A stretch of 64,000 nucleotides of DNA, taken from Citrifermentans bemidjiense Bem (GTDB lineage: Bacteria > Desulfobacterota > Desulfuromonadia > Geobacterales > Geobacteraceae). Of the stretch, positions 54,881 through 63,311 are shown piece by piece. The position numbers and the translations under genes were made by a program. Numbering within the stretch: the first letter of the stretch is position 1; each line of letters begins with the position of its first letter. The notes beneath the pieces are model-generated. The model made no database searches. It worked only from the letters and a program-made list of their open reading frames with translations, and had not been told where the DNA came from. Location of the stretch: contig NC_011146.1 of NCBI RefSeq assembly GCF_000020725.1, forward strand, positions 124,001 to 188,000. Reading direction: 5' to 3'.

Positions 54881-55197
54881 GATCTCGGGCGCCATCGGTA
54901 TTTGCAACGCATCCCCACCTTTAGCCCAAGGATTTGTTCCTCGGCAATCTGCAACTGCACCGTGAGCTGGTGCCCCTGCTCCACGTGCAGTGTGGTCAGC
55001 ACATCTCCCTCAGCGCGGCGTGGTTGGTGCTCCCCTTGAGCTGCTTCCCCAGGTCGTGCAGCAACCCTCCCCGGATGCCTCCTAGGCCTGCGCCCCGAAC
55101 CCCGCCTTTTGTGCCCTACAACCTTGGCCGCCCGAACCGGCGCGGGAATCCTCCTTGTCGCTGATTTTATTCATATGCATTATTCGTAAATGAAATA
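54881..55197. other. intergenic region between CheY-like gene and tatA
   Basis: About 320 bases without a convincing gene. On the minus strand short protein-like stretches appear in different frames (for example LLHDLGKQLKGSTNHAALRE, then TTLHVEQGHQLTVQLQIAEE), which could be a decayed gene, but no frame has a start with a ribosome binding site. Confidence 0.35.
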
Positions 55198-55231
55198 GAA
55201 AAAGGCCCCCCCTCTGCTGCGGGGGACCTTC
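55198..55231 (-). terminator. rho-independent terminator of tatA
   Basis: On the minus strand AAGGTCCCCC pairs with GGGGGGCCTT (one G-U pair), followed by a T-run. Confidence 0.8.
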
Positions 55232-55253
55232 GAAACGGCTATAGGTAGTCAAC

Positions 55254-55445
55254 TCAGTTACTCTTCTTGTCGTCCTCGGGGCGTCCGGGTTTAATCTCGA
55301 TCTCCTCCTTGCCGCTGGAGGCCTTCTTGAAGTTCCTGATGCTCTTGCCCAGCGCGCCGCCTATTTCCGGGAGTCGGCCGGCACCGAAAACCACAAGCAC
55401 GATCACCATTATTATTATGAGCTCCGGCATGCCGAATCCAAACAT
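55254..55445 (-). CDS. tatA: TatA/TatE family twin-arginine translocase subunit
   Basis: The 63-residue product starts [20 protein letters not shown], then [20 protein letters not shown], the TatA signature with one TM helix, a hinge and an amphipathic helix, then a Glu/Lys tail. TatA forms the pore for folded proteins with RR signals; ActB in this window has such a signal. The ATG at 55445 is in the family position; upstream codons are ignored. AAGGGAGGGAACCT precedes it. tatB and tatC are not nearby. Confidence 0.92.
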   Translation of the reverse strand: MFGFGMPELIIIMVIVLVVFGAGRLPEIGGALGKSIRNFKKASSGKEEIEIKPGRPEDDKKSN

Positions 55446-55480
55446 AGGTTCCCTCCCTTTCAGGTAGCTGAAGATGCTGC

Positions 55481-55509
55481 AGTATGGCATCGCTGGTGCA
55501 AAAAATCAA
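55481..55509 (-). promoter_or_regulatory. predicted promoter of tatA
   Basis: On the minus strand TTGATT (55509-55504), a 17-base spacer and CATACT (55486-55481), about 36 bases before the start. Confidence 0.35.
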
Positions 55510-55551
55510 GGCAGGATTAAAACTAAATTTAGAGGACAATTATTAAAACTA

Positions 55552-55580
55552 TTGCGTTAAAATTTTTAACTTGATATAGA
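55552..55580 (+). promoter_or_regulatory. predicted promoter of the second CheY-like gene
   Basis: TTGCGT (55552-55557), a 17-base spacer and TATAGA (55575-55580), about 52 bases before the GTG start. Confidence 0.5.
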
Positions 55581-55631
55581 TCCGGTGCGACTATTCTCTC
55601 TGGACTATCTCTTTAAGTAAGGAGAACTGCG

Positions 55632-56081
55632 GTGAATAAGACGATTCTGCTGGTCGAGGACAACCCTGACGACGAGGCTCTTACCCTTCGGGCGGTACGC
55701 AAGCACATGCCTTACGGCATCGTGGTCGCGCGCGACGGCGCCGAGGCGTTGGACTACCTCTTCGGCACCGGGAACCACTCCGAAAGGGACTCCCTGGCGA
55801 ATCCGCTGCTTGTGCTCCTCGATCTCAAGCTCCCGAAAGTCAACGGCCTCGAGGTGCTCAGGCGCATGCGGGAAAACTGTAAGACCCGCTCCATCCCCGT
55901 CATCGTCTTCACCTCCTCCACCGAAGAACAGGACATATTGGACAGCTACCGCCTGGGGGCCAACAGCTACATCCGCAAGCCCGTGGACTACGGCCAGTTC
56001 TGCGACAACATGAAGCAAGTCATGACCTATTGGCTGAGTGTCAACCAGCTCCCCCCCCAGAGAAATTGCGCGGCGGCCTGA
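55632..56081 (+). CDS. CheY-like response regulator, Rcp1 type
   Basis: The 149-residue receiver domain has ILLVEDNPDDEALTLRAV, the long loop GTGNHSERDSLANPLLVLLD typical of Rcp1-like regulators, LDLKLPKVNGLEVL (phosphorylated Asp), VIVFTSSTEEQDI and YIRKPVDYGQF. Rcp1-like proteins usually partner phytochrome-type or hybrid kinases; none is nearby. The start is GTG with AAGGAGAACTGCG upstream. It runs into uvrB with a 45-base gap. Confidence 0.92.
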   Translation: MNKTILLVEDNPDDEALTLRAVRKHMPYGIVVARDGAEALDYLFGTGNHSERDSLANPLLVLLDLKLPKVNGLEVLRRMRENCKTRSIPVIVFTSSTEEQDILDSYRLGANSYIRKPVDYGQFCDNMKQVMTYWLSVNQLPPQRNCAAA

Positions 56082-56126
56082 TCACCCTGTTGCCAAGGCG
56101 CGCCGAGGCCTGCTAATATCCCCGGC

Positions 56127-58115
56127 ATGGACAAATTCGAACTGGTAACAAGTTTCGAGCCCCGCGGCGACCAACCCAGGGCCATCGCAGAACTGGCGGA
56201 CGGAGTGCTGCGGGGCGATCCGCACCAGGTGCTCCTCGGGGTCACCGGGTCGGGCAAGACCTTCACCATGGCCCAGGTGATCGCACGCTGCAACTGCCCC
56301 ACCCTGGTCCTTGCGCCCAACAAGACGCTGGCCGCCCAGCTCTACGGCGAGTTCAAGGAACTGTTCCCCAACAACGCCGTCGAGTATTTCGTTTCCTACT
56401 ACGACTATTACCAGCCTGAAGCCTACATCCCCTCCTCCGATACCTTCATCGAGAAGGACTCCTCGATAAACGACGAGATCGACAAGTTCAGGCACTCCGC
56501 CACCAGGAGCCTTTTGACCCGCCGCGACGTCATCATCGTCGCCTCGGTTTCCTGCATTTACGGCATAGGCTCCCCCGAGTCGTACCAGGAGATGCAGATC
56601 CGCTTCCGGGAAGGGGACGAGGTAGGGCGCGACGAAATGCTGCAGCGTCTGGTGGCGATCCAGTATCAGAGAAACGACGTCGATTTCCACCGCGGCTCCT
56701 TCCGGGTCCGTGGGGACACGGTCGAGGTCTTCCCCGCCCACGACGACGAGCGGGCGCTCAGGATCGAGTTCTTCGGGGACACGGTGGATGCCATCTCCGA
56801 GATAGACCCTTTGCGCGGGGTGCAGCTGCAGAAGCTTTCCCGCTGCGCCATCTACCCTGCCTCCCATTACGTCGCCAGCCGCCAGACCCTGGAGCGGGCC
56901 GTGGAGCAGATCCGACTCGAACTGGAGGAACGGCTCCGCTACTTCAACTCGCAGAACATGCTGCTTGAGGCGCAGCGCATTGAGCAGAGGACCTTTTTCG
57001 ACATCGAGATGATGGAGGAGATGGGTTTTTGCCAGGGGATCGAAAACTACTCGCGCCACTTCGACGGCCGCGCCGCCGGCGAGCCCCCTTATACGCTGAT
57101 CGACTATTTCCCCAAGGACTTCCTGCTGGTGATCGACGAGTCCCACATCACCGTTTCGCAGGTGGGGGGGATGTACCGCGGCGACCGCAGCCGGAAAGAG
57201 ACCCTGGTGAACTACGGTTTCAGGCTCCCCTCCGCCCTGGACAACCGCCCGCTCACCTTCCAGGAGTTCCAGAAGAAGCTGCACCAGACCATCTACGTTT
57301 CCGCGACACCGGCGGACTACGAGCTGAAGCTGGCGGAAGGGGTCGTGGTCGAGCAGCTGATCCGCCCCACCGGTCTTATCGACCCGGCCATCGAGGTGCG
57401 CCCGGCCGCCGGGCAGGTGGACGACCTGCTGCACGAGGCGCGCGAGACGGCGGCCAGGGGAGAACGGGTGCTGGTCACGACCCTTACCAAGCGCATGGCC
57501 GAGGAGCTCACCGACTACTACCGCGAGCTTGGGATCCGCGTCCGTTACCTCCACTCCGACATCGACACCTTCCAGCGCATGGAGATCCTCAGGGACTTAA
57601 GGCTCGGCGAGTTCGACCTGCTGGTCGGGATCAACCTGCTCAGGGAAGGGCTCGACCTCCCCGAGGTCTCGCTGGTGGCGATCCTCGATGCGGACAAGGA
57701 AGGGTTCCTCCGCTCCACGAGGTCGCTGATCCAGACCTGCGGCCGCGCGGCGAGGAACGTGTCGGGGCGTGTCCTCATGTATGCGGACAAGGTGACCGGT
57801 TCCATGCAGGCCGCCATCGACGAAACCCTCAGGAGGCGCGCTTTGCAGACGGCCTACAACGAGGAGCACGGCATCACACCGGAGAGCGTGCGGAGGATGA
57901 TCGGGAACGTGCTTCAGGCGCCTGAGGAGAAGGACTGGGTCACGGTGCCGGCATCGGCCGAGGAGTTCTTGAGCGTCAAGGAGCTGGAGAAGACGCTGAA
58001 GAGGCTGCGAAAGGAGATGCTGGCGGCGGCCAAGGCTCAGGAATTCGAAAGGGCCGCGGAGCTGAGGGACAAGATCAAGCGGCTGGAGGTTGCGGAAATC
58101 ACCAGGGGAAGCTGA
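56127..58115 (+). CDS. uvrB: excinuclease ABC subunit B
   Basis: The 662-residue protein has [17 protein letters not shown] (Walker A), the beta-hairpin region [40 protein letters not shown] (Walker B), [30 protein letters not shown] and a C-terminal UVR domain ([17 protein letters not shown]) that contacts UvrC. It verifies DNA damage in nucleotide excision repair. Length is normal. No strong ribosome binding site precedes the ATG. Confidence 0.98.
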   Translation: MDKFELVTSFEPRGDQPRAIAELADGVLRGDPHQVLLGVTGSGKTFTMAQVIARCNCPTLVLAPNKTLAAQLYGEFKELFPNNAVEYFVSYYDYYQPEAYIPSSDTFIEKDSSINDEIDKFRHSATRSLLTRRDVIIVASVSCIYGIGSPESYQEMQIRFREGDEVGRDEMLQRLVAIQYQRNDVDFHRGSFRVRGDTVEVFPAHDDERALRIEFFGDTVDAISEIDPLRGVQLQKLSRCAIYPASHYVASRQTLERAVEQIRLELEERLRYFNSQNMLLEAQRIEQRTFFDIEMMEEMGFCQGIENYSRHFDGRAAGEPPYTLIDYFPKDFLLVIDESHITVSQVGGMYRGDRSRKETLVNYGFRLPSALDNRPLTFQEFQKKLHQTIYVSATPADYELKLAEGVVVEQLIRPTGLIDPAIEVRPAAGQVDDLLHEARETAARGERVLVTTLTKRMAEELTDYYRELGIRVRYLHSDIDTFQRMEILRDLRLGEFDLLVGINLLREGLDLPEVSLVAILDADKEGFLRSTRSLIQTCGRAARNVSGRVLMYADKVTGSMQAAIDETLRRRALQTAYNEEHGITPESVRRMIGNVLQAPEEKDWVTVPASAEEFLSVKELEKTLKRLRKEMLAAAKAQEFERAAELRDKIKRLEVAEITRGS

Positions 58116-58120
58116 GAAGC

Positions 58121-58148
58121 AATTGACAATTGACGATTGACGATTGAC
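58121..58148. repeat. four tandem copies of a 7-base unit (RATTGAC)
   Basis: AATTGAC, AATTGAC, GATTGAC, GATTGAC follow each other directly after the uvrB stop. Confidence 0.8.
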
Positions 58149-58153
58149 AACGA

Positions 58154-58188
58154 AACCCCCTCGGGCTTGGTGCGCGAGGGGGTTCTTG
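58154..58188. terminator. bidirectional terminator between uvrB and pcnB
   Basis: AACCCCCTCG pairs with CGAGGGGGTT around an 11-base loop. T-rich bases follow on both strands. It separates the convergent uvrB and pcnB genes. Confidence 0.75.
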
Positions 58189-58198
58189 TTTGGATCCA

Positions 58199-59644
58199 CT
58201 AGCTCGGCATGGGGGCGGGCTTTCTCCGCCTCCGCCTCCTGCGCTTCTTCGCGGGGGCTTTCTCCGCCTCGCCTGGAACCTCGGCGGCTGCAGTCGGCTG
58301 CCCCGCAGCTTGCTGGACCGCGTAGCGCTCCCACCAGTCGGCAAGCGATTTCTTCGGCGGGGTGAGCTTTCCCATGAAGCGCAGGTACTGCAGCGCGTCC
58401 AAAAAGGACGGCCTGCCGATCACGCCGCGCCCGTTTCTTCCCGGAGTCTTCTGGAAGCGCAGCTGCAGAGAAAGTATGTCCCTCACGGCAACCAGCACCC
58501 GGTTGGGGACGGCTACAGTCGGGGTCAGTTCGGCGGCAAAAGCGGCCACGGCGGCATCGGCCGCCTGCTGCGGCGGCAGTCCGCCATCCCTGAACTCGGC
58601 AATCTTCTCCTCGAGGTACTCGCCGAACACCAGCGCGATGAGCAGTGGAGGGGAAACCGGCTCGTCCTGCCCGATCAACTCATCCACCCATTCCAGCCCC
58701 TTGCTCACCCGGGCATGGGGATACCCTTCGGATTCCCGCTCCAGCCAGGCGTCGAAGTGGGGGAAGAGCGGCGCGAAAAGCCCGCTGTGGCGCATCATCT
58801 GGTAGGTCCGCTCGCCGGCTCCCAGCAGGAGGAGTTTCAGCACTTCTTCGTAGAGCCGCGGCGGGGTCGCCTTGTTGATGGTGCCGCAGAGCTCCTCGAT
58901 GGCGGCTTCGGTCCGTTCCTCGATATTGAAGCCCAGCATGGAGGCGAAACGGATGGCCCGGATCATGCGGACTGGGTCCTCGGTGAAACGGACCAACGGA
59001 TCGCCGATGGTCCGAATCAGTCCCTGCTTCAGGTCTTCCATCCCGCCCACATGGTCGATGATGGAGAAGTCGGCGATGTTGTAGAAAAGGGCGTTGACGG
59101 TGAAGTCGCGGCGAACTGCATCCTCCTCCGGCGTGCCGAAGACGTTGTCCCTGAGCACCATGCCGTCTTCGCTCTTCAGCATGCTTGGACCGTGATGGCC
59201 GCGACGGCGACGCCCCTCGCGCTCTTCCTCCAGGAGTTTGGCTTCAACGACGGTTTCCTGGGGGAGTTCCTGAGCCGCTTCGGAGGGGGCTTCAGCAGTT
59301 TCCTCGGCAGGGGCTTCGGCGGAAGGATCGACGGTGGAGCGGAAGGTGGCTACCTCTATGATCTCATCGTGAAAATGAAGGTGCGCCAGCCGGAAACGGC
59401 GGCCGATCAGGCGGCAGTTGCGGAACATCTTCTTGAGCTGGGCCGGGGTGGCGTCGGTCACCACGTCAAAATCTTTGGGTTCGCGCCCCAGCAGCAGGTC
59501 GCGTACGCCGCCTCCCACCAGGTAGGCGGTGAAGCCTTGTTCTTTGAGCTTGTAAAGCGTTTTTACCGCATTTGGGCTCAATTCTGAGCGGGAAACGCTG
59601 TGCTCGGCGCGAGGGATGATGACTTTTTCCATATTAGTATTCAT
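58199..59644 (-). CDS. pcnB: poly(A) polymerase / tRNA nucleotidyltransferase family protein
   Basis: The protein (about 481 aa) has the class II nucleotidyltransferase head: YLVGGGVRDLLLGREPKDFD (GGxVRD and DxD), HFHDEIIEVATF, DAVRRDFTVNALFYNI and EDPVRMIRAIRFASML. This fits PcnB, which adds poly(A) tails to RNA. Odd features are an Ala/Glu/Arg-rich insert between residues 110 and 155 (ending EEEREGRRRRGHHG) and a C-terminal run of arginines (KKRRRRRRRKPAP). Two starts are possible (59644 and 59632), neither with a clear ribosome binding site. Confidence 0.88.
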   Translation of the reverse strand: MNTNMEKVIIPRAEHSVSRSELSPNAVKTLYKLKEQGFTAYLVGGGVRDLLLGREPKDFDVVTDATPAQLKKMFRNCRLIGRRFRLAHLHFHDEIIEVATFRSTVDPSAEAPAEETAEAPSEAAQELPQETVVEAKLLEEEREGRRRRGHHGPSMLKSEDGMVLRDNVFGTPEEDAVRRDFTVNALFYNIADFSIIDHVGGMEDLKQGLIRTIGDPLVRFTEDPVRMIRAIRFASMLGFNIEERTEAAIEELCGTINKATPPRLYEEVLKLLLLGAGERTYQMMRHSGLFAPLFPHFDAWLERESEGYPHARVSKGLEWVDELIGQDEPVSPPLLIALVFGEYLEEKIAEFRDGGLPPQQAADAAVAAFAAELTPTVAVPNRVLVAVRDILSLQLRFQKTPGRNGRGVIGRPSFLDALQYLRFMGKLTPPKKSLADWWERYAVQQAAGQPTAAAEVPGEAEKAPAKKRRRRRRRKPAPMPS

Positions 59645-59737
59645 TCGATGGAAAATAGCATAAAGAAACGGCAAAGGCAAAGGGTGCAATGTTTATTCTC
59701 TTGACTTTGGTCATGAGGAAATCCACCTTCCTTTGCT

Positions 59738-60052
59738 ATGGTGACAGTCATGGAAAACAAGCATAAGCAAGAAAAAGACATCAGGATTCTCGAGACCTTC
59801 ATCAGCTGTTACTGCCGCAGCAAGCACAACGGCGAAAAGGGGAAACTCTGCCCTGAATGCGACGAGCTGTTGAGCTACGCGAAGCAAAAGAGAGAGAAAT
59901 GCCCGCTCGACCCCAAGCCCACTTGCAAGCATTGTCACGTGCACTGCTACGGCAAGGTGCAAAGGGCAAAGATCAAAGAGATCATGGCCTATTCCGGTAA
60001 GCATCTCATGCTGCGCGGCAGGCTCGATCTCCTGTGGCACTACTTCTTCTGA
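59738..60052 (+). CDS. YgbA-type nitrous-oxide-stimulated promoter family protein
   Basis: The 104-residue cysteine-rich protein has DIRILETFISCYCRSKHN, LCPECDELLSYAKQKREKCP and KPTCKHCHVHCYGKVQRAKI, then MAYSGKHLMLRGRLDLLWHY, matching the YgbA family whose members are induced by nitric oxide. Nine cysteines in short spacing suggest a metal or FeS site. The start is ATG at 59738 or 59750. A ferredoxin gene follows 39 bases later. Confidence 0.88.
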   Translation: MVTVMENKHKQEKDIRILETFISCYCRSKHNGEKGKLCPECDELLSYAKQKREKCPLDPKPTCKHCHVHCYGKVQRAKIKEIMAYSGKHLMLRGRLDLLWHYFF

Positions 60053-60091
60053 CACTATTTTTTAGAACAATTGAAACATTGGAGGCAAAGG

Positions 60092-60910
60092 ATGATCAGG
60101 AAAATAGTAAACATCGACCAGGACAAGTGTGACGGCTGCGGCCTCTGTGTCCCTTCCTGCGCGGAAGGCGCAATCAAGATCGTGGACGGTAAGGCGCAGA
60201 TCTCTGCAGACAACCTCTGCGACGGGCTCGGAGCCTGCCTGGGCGACTGCCCGCGGAACGCCATCACCATCATCGAGCGTGACGCGGACGAGTTCGATGA
60301 AGAGGCGGTTGAGAAACACCTGCAGGCACAGGGCGTGACGCCCAAGCCGCAGGCACACGGCCATGGGCACGGGCACGGCCACGGGAATGGCAATGGGCTA
60401 GGTCACGGCCACGGCGCTCATGGCCACGGCACAGGCCATGGTCACGGCGCAGGTCACGGCGGAGGCTGCCCGGGATCGAGGGTGCAAAGCTTCGCCCCTG
60501 CCCCCGCCCAGGCCGGTTCCCCCGCGGCAGGCGCGGTGCAGAGCCAACTGGCACAATGGCCGGTGCAGCTACACCTGGTGCCGGTTACTGCGCCTTACTT
60601 CAAGGACGCCGAGCTCCTCATTACCGCTGACTGCGTTCCATTCGCCTACGGCAACTACCACCAGGACTTCTTGGCAGGCAAGGCGGTCGTCGTCGGTTGC
60701 CCGAAACTGGACGACAACAACGCCTACCTCAACAAGCTGACCGAGCTCTTCAAGGTCTCCGGTATCAAGGGGATCACGGTTCTGAGGATGGAGGTTCCCT
60801 GCTGCGGCGGCATCGTGATGGCGGCCCGCCAGGCCCTCGCGGCGTCGGAGATGGAAATACCCTTCAGGGAAGTAACTATCAGTATTCGCGGTGAAATCGT
60901 CGAGCGTTAG
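60092..60910 (+). CDS. ferredoxin with His-Gly repeat tract and a C-terminal cysteine domain
   Basis: Residues 1-65 hold two [4Fe-4S] motifs (CDGCGLCVPSC and CDGLGACLGDC...). Residues about 88-128 are nearly all His and Gly (HGHGHGHG-type repeats), which should bind several metal ions. Residues 140-272 form a soluble domain with ADCVPFAYGNYHQDFLAGKA, VVGCPKLDDN and MEVPCCGGIVMAARQAL. GGAGGCAAAGG precedes the ATG at 60092. It lies just after the YgbA-like gene. The His-Gly tract is the unusual part. Confidence 0.92.
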   Translation: MIRKIVNIDQDKCDGCGLCVPSCAEGAIKIVDGKAQISADNLCDGLGACLGDCPRNAITIIERDADEFDEEAVEKHLQAQGVTPKPQAHGHGHGHGHGNGNGLGHGHGAHGHGTGHGHGAGHGGGCPGSRVQSFAPAPAQAGSPAAGAVQSQLAQWPVQLHLVPVTAPYFKDAELLITADCVPFAYGNYHQDFLAGKAVVVGCPKLDDNNAYLNKLTELFKVSGIKGITVLRMEVPCCGGIVMAARQALAASEMEIPFREVTISIRGEIVER

Positions 60911-60950
60911 TGCCGGTGAGACAAATAAGATGCTTTTAGTCCTTTTTTGA

Positions 60951-60979
60951 TTGACACCCAATGTGGCTGCTGGTACAGT
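60951..60979 (+). promoter_or_regulatory. promoter of the peroxiredoxin gene
   Basis: TTGACA (60951-60956), a 17-base spacer and TACAGT (60974-60979), about 48 bases before the ATG. Confidence 0.6.
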
Positions 60980-61026
60980 TGCCCACATTAGATTTCCCAA
61001 TCAGCACTCAAAGGAGAACAGCACTT

Positions 61027-61629
61027 ATGAGTCTTACAACCTTGGTTACTAAGGAAGCCCCCGATTTTACAGCGCAGGCTGTGCTGCCTGACAACTCGTT
61101 CGCCGAACTCACTCTGTCGAAATACCGTGGCAAGTACGTCGTGCTCTTTTTCTACCCGCTCGATTTCACCTTCGTCTGCCCCTCCGAGATCCTCGCTTTC
61201 GACAAGCGGGTGGAGGATTTCAAGGCGAAGAATTGCGAGGTGATCGGCGTATCGGTCGATTCCAGGTTCACCCACCTCGCTTGGAAGAACACCTCGGTGG
61301 AAAACGGCGGCATCGGCAACGTCCAGTATCCGCTGGTCGAGGACCTGGACAAGTCGATCGCGAGGTCCTACGGGATCCTGCTAAACGAATCGGTCGCCCT
61401 GCGCGGGCTGTTCCTGATCGACACCAAAGGGGTGATCCGCCACTCCGTCATTAACGACCTCCCCTTGGGCAGAAGCGTCGGGGAGGCGCTCAGGATGCTG
61501 GATGCGCTGCAGTTCGTGGAAACCCACGGCGGCGAGGTCTGCCCGGCAAACTGGCAGGAAGGCGAGGAGTCGATGAAGGCTTCCACCGAGGGTGTTGCCG
61601 AGTATCTCAAGAAGAAGCACGGCAAGTAA
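61027..61629 (+). CDS. 2-Cys peroxiredoxin (AhpC/Prx1 type)
   Basis: The 200-residue protein has the peroxidatic cysteine in DFTFVCPSEILAF and the resolving cysteine in GGEVCPANWQEGE, with GVSVDSRFTHLAW between. It reduces hydrogen and organic peroxides in the cytosol using thioredoxin or a similar donor. AAAGGAGAACAGCAC precedes the ATG. It follows the ferredoxin gene but has its own promoter. Confidence 0.97.
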   Translation: MSLTTLVTKEAPDFTAQAVLPDNSFAELTLSKYRGKYVVLFFYPLDFTFVCPSEILAFDKRVEDFKAKNCEVIGVSVDSRFTHLAWKNTSVENGGIGNVQYPLVEDLDKSIARSYGILLNESVALRGLFLIDTKGVIRHSVINDLPLGRSVGEALRMLDALQFVETHGGEVCPANWQEGEESMKASTEGVAEYLKKKHGK

Positions 61630-61854
61630 CAGCCACAAGATGATCGACATGGGAAAGGCGCGGCTCACATGAGAACCGCGCCTTTTCATTTTGTCCTGCT
61701 TTCATTGGAAACCCCTTCTGCGCCTCAGCTCCCGATCAGGCGCCATCCGCGGCCGGGGCGAGTAGCGGTAGTGATGCCGTTCTTGCCAATGAAAACCATC
61801 TATGTTAAAAGAACATGAGTTTTTTACCAACCCGTAGCCCGAAGAGGAGCCAAA

Positions 61855-62283
61855 ATGCGCACCAAGGCAACCATGTTATCCCTGTTGCTGGTCATGCTCT
61901 TTGCCACGTCTTCCTTCGCGATCGAGGGGCAGCAACCCGAAGCGATAGCCGAGAAGATGGCGTTCAAGCTGGTCCGGGGAGTCACGAACGTGGCAACATC
62001 GATTGTCGAGATCCCCAAACAGTCGTACCTCACGGTGCGGGACCGCGGCGCAGTAGGGTATGTAGTCGGGCCGCTCAAGGGTTTCGGGATGGGCGTTTAC
62101 CGTCTCTTCACCGGTCTGACCGAGACCGTATTCTTTGCAGTGCCCCAGCCGGGCTATTACGATCCCATGATCCAGCCGGAATTCGTCTGGGAGGGGTGGG
62201 ACGCAAAGAGGGTCGAGCCGAGAGCGCAAACCGTCGCCGTGCCGGCCGAACCCGCCGAACCCGCAGAGAAAAAGGGGGATTAG
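61855..62283 (+). CDS. TIGR04073-type exosortase-associated secreted protein, first copy
   Basis: A signal peptide (cleaved after FATSSFA) leads to a protein with MAFKLVRGVTNVATSIVEIP, KQSYLTVRDRG, VVGPLKGFGMGVYRLFTGLT and a GYYDPMIQPEFVW end, the TIGR04073 pattern. The C-terminal tail is Pro/Ala/Glu repeats (PAEPAEPAEKKGD). The function is unknown; the family is often linked with exosortase systems, but none is seen here. The downstream paralog begins 5 bases after its stop. Confidence 0.9.
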   Translation: MRTKATMLSLLLVMLFATSSFAIEGQQPEAIAEKMAFKLVRGVTNVATSIVEIPKQSYLTVRDRGAVGYVVGPLKGFGMGVYRLFTGLTETVFFAVPQPGYYDPMIQPEFVWEGWDAKRVEPRAQTVAVPAEPAEPAEKKGD

Positions 62284-62288
62284 AGCTA

Positions 62289-62657
62289 ATGCGCAAGTAT
62301 GTCGTGGTGATGGCTTTGCTGGTTCTGGCCCTGGCAGGTGCGGTTGACATGGCGCAAGCCGACGATCGCAACGTCGACAGCGCTGCCCCGCAGGATGTCG
62401 TCGACGGGATGGCCAACAAGCTGGTGCGCGGTGTGGCCAACATCGGCACCGGGTGGATGGAGTTCCCCAAGCAGATCTACCTGACCTGCAGGGACGACGG
62501 GTTTGCCAAGGGGCTCACCGTGGGACCGCTTAAAGGAATCGGCATGACAGTCGTGCGCACCGTCGCCGGCGCCGGGGAAACCGCGACCTTCTTCCTCGCC
62601 TATCCCGGCTTTTACGATCCGTATTTCGACCCGGCCTATGTCTGGCAGAAAGAGTAA
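62289..62657 (+). CDS. TIGR04073-type exosortase-associated secreted protein, second copy
   Basis: A signal peptide (MRKYVVVMALLVLALAGAVD, cleavage near AQA) leads to MANKLVRGVANIGTGWMEFP, KQIYLTCRDDG, TVGPLKGIGMTVVRTVAGAG and a FYDPYFDPAYVW end. It is clearly paralogous to the gene just upstream (about 45% by eye over the core), without the Pro-rich tail. It starts 5 bases after that gene's stop, so the two are cotranscribed. A terminator follows. Confidence 0.9.
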   Translation: MRKYVVVMALLVLALAGAVDMAQADDRNVDSAAPQDVVDGMANKLVRGVANIGTGWMEFPKQIYLTCRDDGFAKGLTVGPLKGIGMTVVRTVAGAGETATFFLAYPGFYDPYFDPAYVWQKE

Positions 62658-62701
62658 ACTGCAGGTGGCCGCTTAGCCGGTCGCGGCAGTAAAGCAAGAA
62701 A

Positions 62702-62744
62702 AGAAAAGGGGCAGCCGGATGAAACCGGCGCCCCTTTTCTTTTA
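62702..62744 (+). terminator. terminator after the TIGR04073 pair
   Basis: AGAAAAGGGGC pairs with GCCCCTTTTCT with an inner CCGG/CCGG stem, followed by TTTT. Confidence 0.85.
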
Positions 62745-62780
62745 CCGAAGCAACAATCTTCCGCGAACGATCGTGTTCCT

Positions 62781-62893
62781 GGTTCCCAAGCTCCAGCTTG
62801 GGAACCCAATGCGTCGCAAAGCTCCAGCTTTGCATTCGGTAGAAGCTGGAGCTTCGGGATGGCCTTGCGTTCCCAAGGTGGACCTTGGGAACG
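62781..62893. repeat. cluster of four related palindromes
   Basis: Perfect palindromes at 62781-62806 (12-bp arms), 62816-62833 (8), 62842-62855 (6) and 62868-62893 (12) share the plan X-CC-X' or X-GG-X'. The outer two both carry GTTCCCAAG/CTTGGGAAC. The centre bases are CC in the first two and GG in the last two, so the whole cluster could fold on itself. Confidence 0.85.
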
Positions 62894-62980
62894 AGAGCAA
62901 AACGAGAACAAACGAGATCGGTCAAAGAAACCGGCACCTCTTCTGTTTAGGGCAGCTTCCTGCCGAGGCTCGCGAGGGGC

Positions 62981-63013
62981 ACAAAAAAAGGCCGCATCTT
63001 GCGATGCGGCCTT
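62981..63013 (-). terminator. terminator of the Lys/Ala/Pro-rich protein gene
   Basis: On the minus strand AAGGCCGCATC pairs perfectly with GATGCGGCCTT around a 4-base loop, followed by a run of seven T. Confidence 0.92.
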
Positions 63014-63035
63014 CTGAATTCCCTTTAAAAGGAAA

Positions 63036-63269
63036 TTACTTTGCAGCCGGAGCAGCAGCCGGAGCTTCTTCTTTCTTCACTTCTTTTTTAGCAGCAGCTT
63101 TCTTAGCAGCTTTTTTCTTCTTCGGAGCTGCTTTCTTAGCCGGAGCTTTTTCTTCTTTTTTCACTTCTGCAGCCGGAGCAGCAGCCGGTGCTGCGTCAGC
63201 AGCGAAAACAACGCCAGCGAAAGCAACAGCAACGAGAGCAGCAACGATGGAAGACATAACTTTTTTCAT
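63036..63269 (-). CDS. secreted Lys/Ala/Pro-rich small protein
   Basis: The 77-residue product has a signal peptide (MKKVMSSIVAALVAVAFAGV, cleaved near VFAADA) and then only Ala, Lys, Pro, Glu and Val in repeats (APAAAPAAEVKKEEK, KKAAPKKKKAAKKAAAKKEV). It resembles a polybasic, disordered periplasmic peptide; a role in binding polyanions is possible but unproven. AAAAAGGAG precedes the ATG, a sigma-54-like promoter lies 43 bases upstream, and a strong terminator follows. The AT-rich codon use is distinct. Confidence 0.8.
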   Translation of the reverse strand: MKKVMSSIVAALVAVAFAGVVFAADAAPAAAPAAEVKKEEKAPAKKAAPKKKKAAKKAAAKKEVKKEEAPAAAPAAK

Positions 63270-63311
63270 GGTGAATCTCCTTTTTGAAAAGTAAGTAACT
63301 CTCCAACCTAT

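Noticed and set aside
62781-62893. A CRISPR-like array
   Set aside because: The units are palindromes of differing lengths without constant repeats or spacers, and no cas gene is near.
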